Shown: positions 34,736 through 43,664 of the stretch, one piece after another
Layout: each line of letters opens with the position of its first letter
How positions within the stretch are numbered: the stretch's first letter is position 1
NCBI GenBank assembly: GCA_905181875.1
Contig: CAJIZH010000003.1
Coordinates: 496,001 to 560,000 of the forward strand
Direction: 5' to 3'
DNA from: Flavobacteriales bacterium UBA6770
Lineage (GTDB): Bacteria; Bacteroidota; Bacteroidia; Flavobacteriales_G; Salibacteraceae
Length of the DNA: 64,000 nucleotides
Translations under genes and position numbers: made by a program
Notes under the pieces: generated by a model
Told to the model about the DNA's origin: nothing
What the model saw: the letters and a program-made list of their open reading frames with translations, nothing else
Database searches by the model: none

Positions 34736-35545
34736 ATGTTCTCAAAGGCTTTTTATTGCGTCATTTCGTTCATTTTTGTTATGTCATCTGGAAAATCTCA
34801 AATGAAAACAGAAGTTGGTTTGCTATTGGGACAATCTTATTACTTAGGAGACCTTAATCCAACTACTCAATTCCCCGGAGGCCATACCCATATTTCATGG
34901 GGGATTACTATTAGGCAGCCAATCAATGAGCGCTGGGCCTTCAAGGCTCAATATTTCAACAGTAAATTATCTGGTTCCGATGCCAGTAGCAATTCCACTT
35001 CAGCAATAAACCGAAATCTTTCTTTTGAAACTCCACTTAACGAATTTTCAGGACAATTTGAATTCAATTTTGCCAGGTATCATAGCTTTATTATTCGGCA
35101 TCATTTTTCACCTTATTTATTTGGTGGTTTAGGTCTAGGTTTTATAAATCCCAGAACAGAATTTAATGGCAATCAATATGACCTTCGAGAGCTTCGCACT
35201 GAAGGCCAGGATAAACCATATAGCAAAGTTCAAATTGTTATACCATTCGGTTTTGGACTTAAATTCAAATTCTCACATCGTCTCATGTTTGGATTAGAGT
35301 ATGGAATTAGAAGGACCTTCACAGATTACATAGATGATGTAAGCACTGCATATCCAAATGACCCAAATAAATTAACAACCACGGCCCAAGCGCTTTCTAA
35401 TCGAAACATAAATAATAAGAATAGAAGTATATGGGGTACTCAACGTGGAAATCCTAATAAGAATGATTTTTACACACACACATCTTTTACAGTAACTGTA
35501 AGGCTAGGCAAACAGCCGAACCTCTGTAGATATAACACACAATAA
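34736..35545 (+). CDS. DUF6089 outer-membrane beta-barrel protein, second copy
   Basis: A 269-residue exported protein related to the preceding one. Signal peptide about 1-21 (ending SGKSQ). It starts EVGLLLGQSYYLGDLNP and ends with a barrel; IRRTFTDYIDDVSTAYPND near residue 193 is nearly the same as in the first copy. The two probably arose by tandem duplication. Function unknown; an outer-membrane structural or assembly role is suggested by position before uppS-bamA. Confidence 0.78.
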   Translation: MFSKAFYCVISFIFVMSSGKSQMKTEVGLLLGQSYYLGDLNPTTQFPGGHTHISWGITIRQPINERWAFKAQYFNSKLSGSDASSNSTSAINRNLSFETPLNEFSGQFEFNFARYHSFIIRHHFSPYLFGGLGLGFINPRTEFNGNQYDLRELRTEGQDKPYSKVQIVIPFGFGLKFKFSHRLMFGLEYGIRRTFTDYIDDVSTAYPNDPNKLTTTAQALSNRNINNKNRSIWGTQRGNPNKNDFYTHTSFTVTVRLGKQPNLCRYNTQ

Positions 35546-35550
35546 AAAAG

Positions 35551-35558
35551 TATATTTG
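35551..35558 (+). promoter_or_regulatory. Candidate -7 box for uppS-bamA
   Basis: TAtaTTTG is an exact -7 match 37 bases before the uppS ATG at 35595 and just past the second DUF6089 gene. No good -33 element. uppS may also be read from the upstream DUF6089 promoter. Confidence 0.38.
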
Positions 35559-35594
35559 CCGCCTTGAAACAAGCCCTCCTAAAGACTTGAACTT

Positions 35595-36329
35595 ATGGAA
35601 AGTCCTGAATTAAATAAAGACAATATTCCCCAACATATTGCCATCATTATGGATGGTAATGGCCGTTGGGCGAAAGGTCATGGAAAACCAAGGATTTTCG
35701 GCCATAAAAGCGCTATTAAAGCAGTTCGAGAGGCTACAGAAGGAGGGGCTGAAATAGGAGTTAAAAACATTACCCTCTATGCTTTTAGCACCGAAAACTG
35801 GAGTAGGCCAAGACTTGAGGTCAAAGCTTTAATGGAATTACTCGTTTCCTCCCTGACAAAGGAACTTGAAACATTAACTAAGAACAATATTCGTTTGCTT
35901 ACAATAGGTAACCAAAGCGATTTGCCTAAAAGCTGTCAGAAATCTTTGCAGAAAACAGTTGAAGCGACAAAAAACAATACTCGCATGAATTTGATTCTTG
36001 CTTTAAGTTATTCCAGTCGCTGGGAAATTGTGCAAGCGATAAGAAATATTATTGTTGACGCAAAACAAAATAAAATTGACGAAAATCAGTTTAATGCGGC
36101 TATGTTCGAAAGTTATTTAACTACTGCAGGCATCCCTGACCCTGAATTAATAATCAGAACAAGTGGTGAGCAAAGGATTAGCAACTTTTTACTTTGGCAA
36201 GCAGCTTATAGCGAATTTTGTTTTTTAGAAAAGAAATGGCCTGATTTTAATAGACAAGACCTAAAACAGGCCATTTATGATTACCAAAATCGCGAACGCA
36301 GATTTGGAAAAACAAGCGAACAACTTTAG
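35595..36329 (+). CDS. uppS: Isoprenyl transferase (undecaprenyl diphosphate synthase)
   Basis: Makes the cis-polyprenyl diphosphate that becomes the lipid carrier for peptidoglycan and other glycans. The 244-residue protein has the diphosphate motif IAIIMDGNGRWAKGHG (Asp near residue 20), GHKSAIKAVRE, LYAFSTENWSRP near 62 and LIIRTSGEQRISNFLLWQ near 189. Full length. Its stop is 5 bases before the bamA start. Confidence 0.95.
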   Translation: MESPELNKDNIPQHIAIIMDGNGRWAKGHGKPRIFGHKSAIKAVREATEGGAEIGVKNITLYAFSTENWSRPRLEVKALMELLVSSLTKELETLTKNNIRLLTIGNQSDLPKSCQKSLQKTVEATKNNTRMNLILALSYSSRWEIVQAIRNIIVDAKQNKIDENQFNAAMFESYLTTAGIPDPELIIRTSGEQRISNFLLWQAAYSEFCFLEKKWPDFNRQDLKQAIYDYQNRERRFGKTSEQL

Positions 36330-36334
36330 GATTA

Positions 36335-38963
36335 ATGTCAAGAATTTCCCTCCTCATTTTTATCGCATTTTTCAGCCTTTTTAATGAAGGTTTTGGCCAA
36401 CAAATAATTGGTGCAAGCAGTAAAATTGACTACACTAAACCTAAAGAATATAGAATTGGAGGTATTGAGATCATTGGGACTCAAAAACTCGACCCCAATG
36501 CTTTGATACTTTTATCTGGGCTCAAAATCGGAAAAAAAATGACAGTTCCTGGGGAGGAAATATCAAAGTCAATAAAGAAACTTTGGAAGCAAGGTCTATT
36601 TGAAGATGTCAAAGTTCGTTACACAAAAATCCAAGGTGATTTTATATTCCTAGAAATCGCAGTAACAGAGCAGCCTCGTCTTTCTAGATTTAAATTTAGC
36701 GGAATTAAAAAGACTGAAGCAAACGACCTGAGAGATGAAATAGAGTTGTATAAAGAGAAAATTGTTACTCAGGGGCTTTTGCTCAACACCCAGAAAATTA
36801 TTCGCAGATACTTTACCGAAAAAGGATTCTTAAATACAAAAGTTAACATTGAAGAGGTCGAAGATGAGGAATATCCAGATCATGTTTATTTCGACATTAA
36901 AATAAAAAAATTCAATAAAGTTAAAGTTCAAGAAATTATTATTGAAGATAATCAATCATTGACTTCATATCGTATCAAGAAGGCGATGAAAGAGACTCGT
37001 GAAAAAAGTGCTTTTTATCCTTTTTACGAGTTTGATAAACTCATTATTCAAACCACTAAGGCTTCAATGCCATTTGAGGATTCTCTGCATGCTGGTAAAA
37101 TAATGTGGGAATATGCCAGTGAAAACATACACCTAAATATTTTTAAAAATGCGAAGTTCATACTGAAAAACTATCAAGACGATCGCAAATTAATTATAGA
37201 TAAATACAAATCAAAAGGTTACCGTGATGCAAAAATTGTAAGTGATACAATAATAAAGAATGATGAAAAAACAGTCTCTATTAGGATAAAGATTGAAGAA
37301 GGCCCGCAATACTATTTCAGAAACATCAAATTTGTAGGGAACACAAAATTTCCAACCTCTTTACTTGAAAACATACTAGCAATCACTAAAGGTGACATCT
37401 ATAATCCTGATGTACTTGATCAGCGATTGTATATGGATCCTAATGGCAAGGATGTATCGTCTCTTTATATGGATGATGGATATTTGTTTTTTCAAGTTAC
37501 ACCAGTTGAAGTTTATGTAGACAACGATTCCGTTGACTTAGAAATTAGAATTTACGAAGGTCAACAAGCTACTATAAACAGAGTAACAGTCTCTGGAAAT
37601 GATAAGACAAATGACCATGTAATTTACAGGGAATTAAGAACCTATCCTGGTTCTCTATTTAGTCGTTCAGATATCATTAGATCACAAAGGGAACTTTCCG
37701 TTTTGGGCTATTTTGACCCACAAGCCATGAATGTAAATCCAATGCCTGATCCTGAAAATGGGACAGTAGATATTTCTTATACGGTTGCAGAAAAGCCCTC
37801 TGATCAAATTGAATTATCAGGTGGTTTTGGCGCCGGAAGAATTGTAGGAACAGCTGGAATTGTATTTACAAATTTCTCACTAAGAAACTTATTTAATTTG
37901 AGTGAATGGAGACCATTACCAGCTGGTGATGGTCAGGCATTAAGTCTCAGAGCTCAAACCAGTGGACGTTGGTTTAGTAGTATTAACGCATCATTCACTG
38001 AACCTTGGCTAGGTGGTAAAAAGCCTATTTCTTTTAGTGTTTCAGGATTTCATAGCGCCCAAACCAATGGAGAAGCGGCAAAGATAGAAGTTGATGGGCA
38101 AAAAGTTATACCCCTTCCAAGAAGGCACATTAAAATTACTTCAAAAGAATGATTTAGGAAAAAGATTAAAATGGCCTGATGATTATTTTGTTTTAAGACA
38201 CGAGCTTGCTTTCCAAGCATATGAAATGCAAGATTGGCAAGCATTTATTTTTGACAATGGTTACGCAAACAACTTCTTCTATAGGGTTTCATTAAATCGT
38301 AACTCATTAGATCAAATTATATATCCAAAATTGGGCTCAGACATTAAGGCTAGCCTTCAAGTAACACCTCCTTACTCAAAAATGAATGGAAAAGATTATG
38401 CCTTATTGCAACCTCAAGACAAATACAAGTGGATTGAGTATTATAAATGGAAGGTTACTGTGGATTGGTATACTCCAATCGTTCAAAATTTGGTATTCAA
38501 AGCTAAAGCCGGTTATGGTTTCCTTGGATTTTTCAACAATGACATCGGACCTGCTCCTTTCGAGCGTTTCTATCTAGGAGGATCTGGTCTTACTGGCTTC
38601 CAATTGGATGGTCGAGAAATTATTGCACTTCGTGGATATGATGATGGGTCCGTATCTCCATTAACTGGAGGAACGTCAATTGCAAAATATACAGCTGAAT
38701 TACGATATCCACTTTCTCTTAACCCAAGCGCAACCATTTACATGCTAGCCTTTGCTGAAGCTGGGAACACATGGAATGATTTTAGCAACTTTCAGCCTTT
38801 TAATGTCAATAAATCTGCAGGTGTTGGAGTTCGGATTTTCTTACCAATGTTCGGCCTACTTGGTTTAGATTGGGGTTATCGTTTAGATGATATAAGCTCA
38901 AGACCTGGAATGCAGCAATCGCAAATACATTTTACCATTGGCGCTAATTTAGGACAACTTTAA
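36335..38963 (+). CDS. bamA: BamA outer-membrane assembly factor (one frameshift)
   Basis: Inserts beta-barrel proteins in the outer membrane. Residues 1-21 are a signal peptide, then POTRA domains (about 40-460; EYRIGGIEIIGTQKLDPNAL, FRNIKFVGNTKFPTS, INRVTVSGNDKTNDHVIYRE), then a barrel with a late VRIFLPMFGLLGLDWGY strand and a YRLDD end. The track splits it in two: 36335-38152 and 38091-38963. Frame 2 changes to frame 0 near 38140-38150, where TCAAAAGAAT has one extra A; dropping it gives IKITSKNDLGKRLKWPDDYF and an 875-residue protein. BamA is essential, so a sequence error is likelier than gene loss. Confidence 0.88.
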
Positions 38964-38975
38964 AAATTTATAGCT

Positions 38976-39491
38976 ATGAAAAGACTATTCGTTTTAATGT
39001 CAATCTCCTTATTAATAACAGGTTACAGCTTTGGCCAAAAATTTGCTTATGTCAACACTGAACTTATTCTTGAAAGTATGCCTGAATATACTGAAGCACA
39101 AGAAGAGTTAGATAAGCTTTCAAAAAAATGGCAAGAAACTATAGAGCAGAAATACTCTGAAATAGATAGATTATATAAAGAATACAAAGCAGAGAAAATT
39201 CTTCTGACGGAAGAATTGAGACAAAAAAGAGAAAAAGAGATAACAATTAAAGAAAAGGAACTTCAAAAATTCCAAAAAGATAAATTTGGAGTTTCCGGTG
39301 AACTCTTCAAAACAAGACAGAAATTGATTAAACCTTTACAAGATAAGATATACGAAGAGTTGCAAGATATGGCTACTAAAAATAATTACGCTGTAATCAT
39401 GGACCTTGCCAGTAATTCAAATATCCTTTACTCTCAATCAAGGTATGACAAAACAGACTTGGTAATTAAAAAGCTAGGTTATTCTAAATGA
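38976..39491 (+). CDS. OmpH/Skp-family periplasmic chaperone, first copy
   Basis: A 171-residue exported protein with signal peptide 1-20 (ending FGQ), a short core strand (FAYVNTELILESMPEY), and a long charged coiled coil (about 40-115, EELDKLSKKWQETIEQKYSE), then a C-terminal part NNYAVIMDLASNSNILYS. This is the Skp jellyfish layout: a trimer that holds unfolded outer-membrane proteins for BamA, which is just upstream. Normal length. Confidence 0.88.
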   Translation: MKRLFVLMSISLLITGYSFGQKFAYVNTELILESMPEYTEAQEELDKLSKKWQETIEQKYSEIDRLYKEYKAEKILLTEELRQKREKEITIKEKELQKFQKDKFGVSGELFKTRQKLIKPLQDKIYEELQDMATKNNYAVIMDLASNSNILYSQSRYDKTDLVIKKLGYSK

Positions 39492-39524
39492 TAAACTTAA
39501 ATTCGCACAATTAAATTTTTTACA

Positions 39525-40046
39525 ATGAGAAATATATATAAAACAGTATTGTCAGGCGTTCTTTTAGTAGCCTTTTCATTTACCTCTAACGCACAGAAAT
39601 CTCTAAAATTTGGGCATATTAACTCAAATGATTTGTTGACGATTATGCCAGAACGAGATTCAGCAGAGGCCCAATTAAAAATATTTGCTCAAGAATTAGA
39701 ATTGCAGCTAACCAAAATGAGCGCTGAATACGAGAAAAAATATACAGATTACCAAGCTAACGTAAGCGTAATGAATGAGGTAGTTCGTGCATCTAAAGAA
39801 GAAGAAATCTTAGAACTTCAGAAAAGAATTCAAGACTTTCAACAAAAAGCACAACAATCACTACAAAAAAAGGAAACTACTCTAATGGAGCCTTTAATTG
39901 CAAAAGCAAAAAAAGCAATTACAGACGTATCGAAAGAAAACAATTATTCTTATGTATTTGATACCAGTATAGGAGCTCTTATTCATTATCCTGAAGGAGA
40001 TGATATACTTCCGCTGGTTAAAACGAAATTGGGCTTAACTCAATAA
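39525..40046 (+). CDS. OmpH/Skp-family periplasmic chaperone, second copy
   Basis: A 173-residue paralogue of the previous gene: signal peptide 1-23 (ending SNAQ), core strand KFGHINSNDLLTIMPERDSAEAQL, coiled coil about 50-120, and the end NNYSYVFDTSIGALIHYPEGDDI. The pair after bamA is usual in Bacteroidota. An intrinsic terminator lies 5 bases after the stop, closing the uppS-bamA-ompH-ompH unit. Confidence 0.88.
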   Translation: MRNIYKTVLSGVLLVAFSFTSNAQKSLKFGHINSNDLLTIMPERDSAEAQLKIFAQELELQLTKMSAEYEKKYTDYQANVSVMNEVVRASKEEEILELQKRIQDFQQKAQQSLQKKETTLMEPLIAKAKKAITDVSKENNYSYVFDTSIGALIHYPEGDDILPLVKTKLGLTQ

Positions 40047-40050
40047 ACTT

Positions 40051-40087
40051 AATCCCGCTTCATTTATTTGACAGCGGGATTTTTTTT
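40051..40087 (+). terminator. Intrinsic terminator between ompH and murI
   Basis: AATCCCGCT (40051-40059) pairs with AGCGGGATT (40073-40081) around a 13-base loop, and eight T bases run to 40087. The murI ATG is at 40089, so the T run forms the whole space before the start codon. The loop holds TTTATTTG (40063-40070), two bases off a -7 box. Confidence 0.85.
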
Positions 40088-40088
40088 A

Positions 40089-40883
40089 ATGTCAGCTTCA
40101 GCACCCATAGGAATATTTGACTCAGGAATTGGAGGCCTTACAGTTGCGAAAGCAGTAAAAGAACTTCTTCCAAATGAACAAATCATATACTTTGGCGATA
40201 CTCTGCATTTGCCCTATGGCGAAAAATCAGCGAGTTCGATTCGACGTTACGTAGCAGAAATAAGTGCTTTTTTGAAATCAAAAAACTGTAAAGCAGTTTT
40301 AATAGCTTGTAACTCTGCCTCTAGTGTAGCCCTAGATGTTACCTGTGACACATTAGATAATGAGACCATCGTATTAAATGTAATTGATCCTTTAACCGAT
40401 TACGTCAAAAACAATTTCAAAAATAATACTGTAGGTGTTATTGGAACCAAAGCAACCATAAATAGCAATGTTTATCAAGACAAATTAAAACAGCATTGTC
40501 AGGTTAAGACGCTCTCTACACAGCTGCTGGCCCCTATGATTGAAGAGGGTTTTATCAACAATAGAATTAGCTCCACCATTATTGAGGAATACTTGAATAA
40601 TCCTATTCTAGAAGGAATAAAAGCGCTACTATTAGGCTGTACTCATTATCCGATGATTCATAATGAAATCGACAGAATTTACGAGAATTCAGTTACTGTT
40701 TTAGACTCTAATACGTGGATTGCTTTGGAGCTAAAAAAACAACTTGCGATGTTAGATAAATTGGCAGACAAGCAGGAAAAACTTGACGAGTTTTATGTTT
40801 CAGACAAAACAGATTCATTTGAACGAAGCACACGCTTTTTCTTTGGTCAAGCTGTAAAACTAAAAGAAGTCAAGCTGACTTAA
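40089..40883 (+). CDS. murI: Glutamate racemase
   Basis: Supplies D-glutamate for peptidoglycan. About 264 residues from the ATG at 40089 (MSASAPIGIFDSGIGGLTVAKAV); the track's start at 40068 lies in the terminator hairpin. Two catalytic cysteines sit in ACNSASSVALD (near residue 71) and LLGCTHYPMI (near 183), with YFGDTLHLPYGEKS between the start and the first. Its TAA stop (40881-40883) overlaps the last codon of the convergent metF remnant. Confidence 0.94.
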   Translation: MSASAPIGIFDSGIGGLTVAKAVKELLPNEQIIYFGDTLHLPYGEKSASSIRRYVAEISAFLKSKNCKAVLIACNSASSVALDVTCDTLDNETIVLNVIDPLTDYVKNNFKNNTVGVIGTKATINSNVYQDKLKQHCQVKTLSTQLLAPMIEEGFINNRISSTIIEEYLNNPILEGIKALLLGCTHYPMIHNEIDRIYENSVTVLDSNTWIALELKKQLAMLDKLADKQEKLDEFYVSDKTDSFERSTRFFFGQAVKLKEVKLT

Positions 40884-41740
40884 TATCCTGAGGAAACAAT
40901 ATCCTTAACCACCATGGAGGCTCCAATTTTATAATAGTGAAGAAGAAGGAGAAGATACACCAGCAGCTTTGAGTTCCTTTGATTGCTGAATACACCGTTC
41001 AACCCCAAGAGCACTTAGAGCATAATCATCCTCGCATTTTTCAAGCTCACTGACCAAAGCTTCAGGAAAGTTTATTTTAGTATTTTGGGAATAAAAGAAA
41101 TATGCAGCTCTTTAGTAAGTGATTTCAAACCTGGAATAATTGAAACTTTAATACCTATCTCTCTTCACTCTGCTGCAAAATCAAAAAACTTCTCATTGTC
41201 GAAAAACATCTGAATAACAATATAATGAACACCAGACTCAACCTTTTCTTTGAAATATTTTAGGTCTGTTTTCGGACTCATCGATTCATAGTGTTTTCTG
41301 GATATCCAGCTATTCCAATACTGAAGTCCGTTGACTCAGCGTTTACTAACTCATTGCTAATATAATTCCCATTACTCATAGCCGCAATTTGATTAACATA
41401 CTTCTTAGCATGCAAGTGCTTTTGTTATCTTGTGTGAAATTTGACTCCGACTTTATAGGGTCACCTGGAAGAGCTAAAATATTATTGATTCCCACAAAAA
41501 TTCAAGTCAATAAGAGCAACCTTTGTTTCGTCATTACTGAAACTATAGCAAGTTAAATGAGGAACAGCTTCAACTTTATACTTATTCTTTATCGCAGCAG
41601 AAATCTCAACTGTACCAAGGCGCTTTCGAGTCGCAGTTCTTTTTAACAATCCATTCGTTTGCTTTTTGTAAACATATTATTCCCTTTAGTAGCTCACATT
41701 TTTAAAGCTCGGATTAAAAACTATACAGAGTCAAATGTAA
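40880..41740 (-). pseudogene. metF: Decayed metF (5,10-methylenetetrahydrofolate reductase)
   Basis: No open frame spans this 961-base gap, but the minus strand translated piecewise gives clear MetF segments in order: NPSFKNVSY, YVYKKQTNGLLKR, KYKVEAVPHLTCYSF, GINNILALPGDPIKSES (usual ALRGDP), KKYVNQIAAMSNGNYI, DFSIGIAGYPE, HYIVIQMFFDNEKFFDF, IGIKVSIIPGLKSLTKELH, DDYALSALGVERCIQQSKEL and HYYKIGASMVVKDIVSSGY followed by a stop. At least three in-frame stops (two at about 41686 and 41677; one in the FDFAAE-REIGIK part near 41166) and about five frame changes, in both directions, break it. The first 35-40 residues are not recognisable. Position after murI suggests an old resident gene. Confidence 0.9.
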
Positions 41741-41844
41741 ATTCACAATTCTCCAAAAATTGTTGATTTTAGCTGTTTAAATTAAGTATTAATAATCTTT
41801 AGGATGCCTTAATTTCGCACTCGGTAAAAAAGCTCAAAATCTCA

Positions 41845-43635
41845 ATGAAAAATATCCGAAATTTCTGCATAATTGCTCATATAGATCATGGAAAAAGCAC
41901 ACTCGCCGATCGTATGCTTCAGATAACTAATACCATTTCGGATCGAGATCTACAAGAGCAGACATTAGACAACATGGATATTGAGCGTGAACGCGGAATC
42001 ACCATTAAAAGTCATGCTATCCAAATGGATTACGAACAAGGTGGAGAACACTATATTCTAAATCTTATCGACACACCAGGTCATGTTGACTTTTCTTATG
42101 AAGTGAGCAGGTCAATTGCGGCTTGTGATGGAGCGCTACTTATTGTTGATGCAACACAAGGAATTCAAGCTCAAACTATTTCAAACCTATATTTAGCTAT
42201 AGGTAACGACTTAGAGATTATTCCGGTTCTAAACAAAATGGATCTACCGAGCGCAAATCCTGAAGAGGTTAAGGATCAAATTGAAGAACTAATTGGATGT
42301 GATCGGGAAGATATCTTGTCGGCATCAGGTAAGACTGGCTTTGGAGTTGAATCAATCCTAGAAGCCGTAATAGAACGTATTCCAGCACCAAAAGGCAACC
42401 CTAAAGCTCCGTTAAGAGCAATGATATTCGATTCAGTTTATAATTCGTTTAGAGGAATTATTGCTTACTATAGAGTTTTTGACGGTGAAATAAATAAAGG
42501 CGATAAGGTTAAGTTCCTTAATACAGGCAAAGAATACAGTGCAGATGAAATTGGAATTCTTAAACTCAAACAAGAAAAAAGAGACTCCGTTAAAACGGGT
42601 GATGTTGGCTATATAATCTCTGGAATAAAAGAAGCTAAAGAAGTAAAAGTAGGCGATACCATCACCCACATCGCAAACCCTTGCGAACAAATGGTGCAAG
42701 GTTTTGAAGACGTAAAGCCTATGGTTTTTGCGGGTATGTATCCTGTGGATACAGACGAATATGAAGAGATGCGTGATGCAATGGACAAGCTTCAATTGAA
42801 TGATGCTTCGCTCACATTTGAGCCCGAATCCTCCATGGCACTAGGTTTTGGATTTCGTTGCGGATTCTTAGGAATGCTTCACATGGAAATTGTGCAAGAG
42901 CGTCTAGAAAGAGAGTTCAACATGACTGTAATTACAACAGTACCCAACGTAAGTTACATCGCAACTGATAAAAAGGGAGAAATATTAAACGTACATAACC
43001 CTAGTGATCTCCCTGATCCATCTAAATTAGAATTTGTAGAAGAGCCATATATAAATGCTCAAATCATTACAAAATCTGATTTTATTGGTCCTGTTATGAG
43101 TCTGTGTATAGAGAAACGTGGTATTCTTAAAAACCAAGTTTATCTTACGACCAATCGAGTCGAAATAAATTTTGAAATGCCTTTGGCTGAGATTGTCTTT
43201 GACTTTTACGATCGTTTAAAATCCGTTTCTAAAGGATATGCATCCTTCGATTACACACCAATCGGATTCAAAAGATCAGATTTATCCAAACTGGATATTC
43301 TTCTTAACGGAGATCAAGTTGATGCTCTATCTGCGTTAATCCATAGGAGTAATGCCTATTATTTTGGTAAAAAAATCTGTGAAAAACTAAAAGAACTCAT
43401 TCCTAGGCAACAATTTGACATTGCAATTCAAGCTGCAATTGGAGCTAAAATTATATCAAGGGAAACTGTAAAAGCACTTAGAAAAGATGTTACCGCAAAA
43501 TGTTACGGCGGCGATATAAGTAGAAAAAGAAAGCTTTTAGAAAAACAGAAAAAAGGAAAGAAAAGAATGCGTCAAGTTGGAAATGTAGAAGTTCCGCAAG
43601 AAGCATTTTTAGCTGTGCTAAAACTTAATGATTAG
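41845..43635 (+). CDS. lepA: Elongation factor 4 (LepA)
   Basis: A translational GTPase of 596 residues that acts on the ribosome. G motifs: [14 protein letters not shown] (residue 10), TIKSHAIQM in switch [13 protein letters not shown] (near 77) and NKMDLPSA (near 131). LepA-specific parts include [19 protein letters not shown] (near 336) and the C-terminal [24 protein letters not shown] (near 550). Full length. Gap of 104 bases or more after the metF remnant; no sure promoter. Confidence 0.97.
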   Translation: MKNIRNFCIIAHIDHGKSTLADRMLQITNTISDRDLQEQTLDNMDIERERGITIKSHAIQMDYEQGGEHYILNLIDTPGHVDFSYEVSRSIAACDGALLIVDATQGIQAQTISNLYLAIGNDLEIIPVLNKMDLPSANPEEVKDQIEELIGCDREDILSASGKTGFGVESILEAVIERIPAPKGNPKAPLRAMIFDSVYNSFRGIIAYYRVFDGEINKGDKVKFLNTGKEYSADEIGILKLKQEKRDSVKTGDVGYIISGIKEAKEVKVGDTITHIANPCEQMVQGFEDVKPMVFAGMYPVDTDEYEEMRDAMDKLQLNDASLTFEPESSMALGFGFRCGFLGMLHMEIVQERLEREFNMTVITTVPNVSYIATDKKGEILNVHNPSDLPDPSKLEFVEEPYINAQIITKSDFIGPVMSLCIEKRGILKNQVYLTTNRVEINFEMPLAEIVFDFYDRLKSVSKGYASFDYTPIGFKRSDLSKLDILLNGDQVDALSALIHRSNAYYFGKKICEKLKELIPRQQFDIAIQAAIGAKIISRETVKALRKDVTAKCYGGDISRKRKLLEKQKKGKKRMRQVGNVEVPQEAFLAVLKLND

Positions 43636-43637
43636 GC

Positions 43638-43661
43638 ATAAAACTTGCACTGCAGTTTTAT
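43638..43661. repeat. AT-rich hairpin between lepA and the TonB receptor
   Basis: ATAAAACT (43638-43645) and AGTTTTAT (43654-43661) form an 8-bp stem with an 8-base loop. It begins 2 bases after the lepA stop and ends 3 bases before the likely ATG of the receptor gene. It is too AT-rich for a strong terminator. Confidence 0.4.
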
Positions 43662-43664
43662 CAT

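Noticed and set aside
38135-38160. Programmed frameshift in bamA
   Set aside because: No slippery codon or stimulator, and four similar single-base shifts elsewhere have no common motif; sequence error is simpler.
43638-43661. Intrinsic terminator after lepA
   Set aside because: The stem is almost all A-T and no T run follows.
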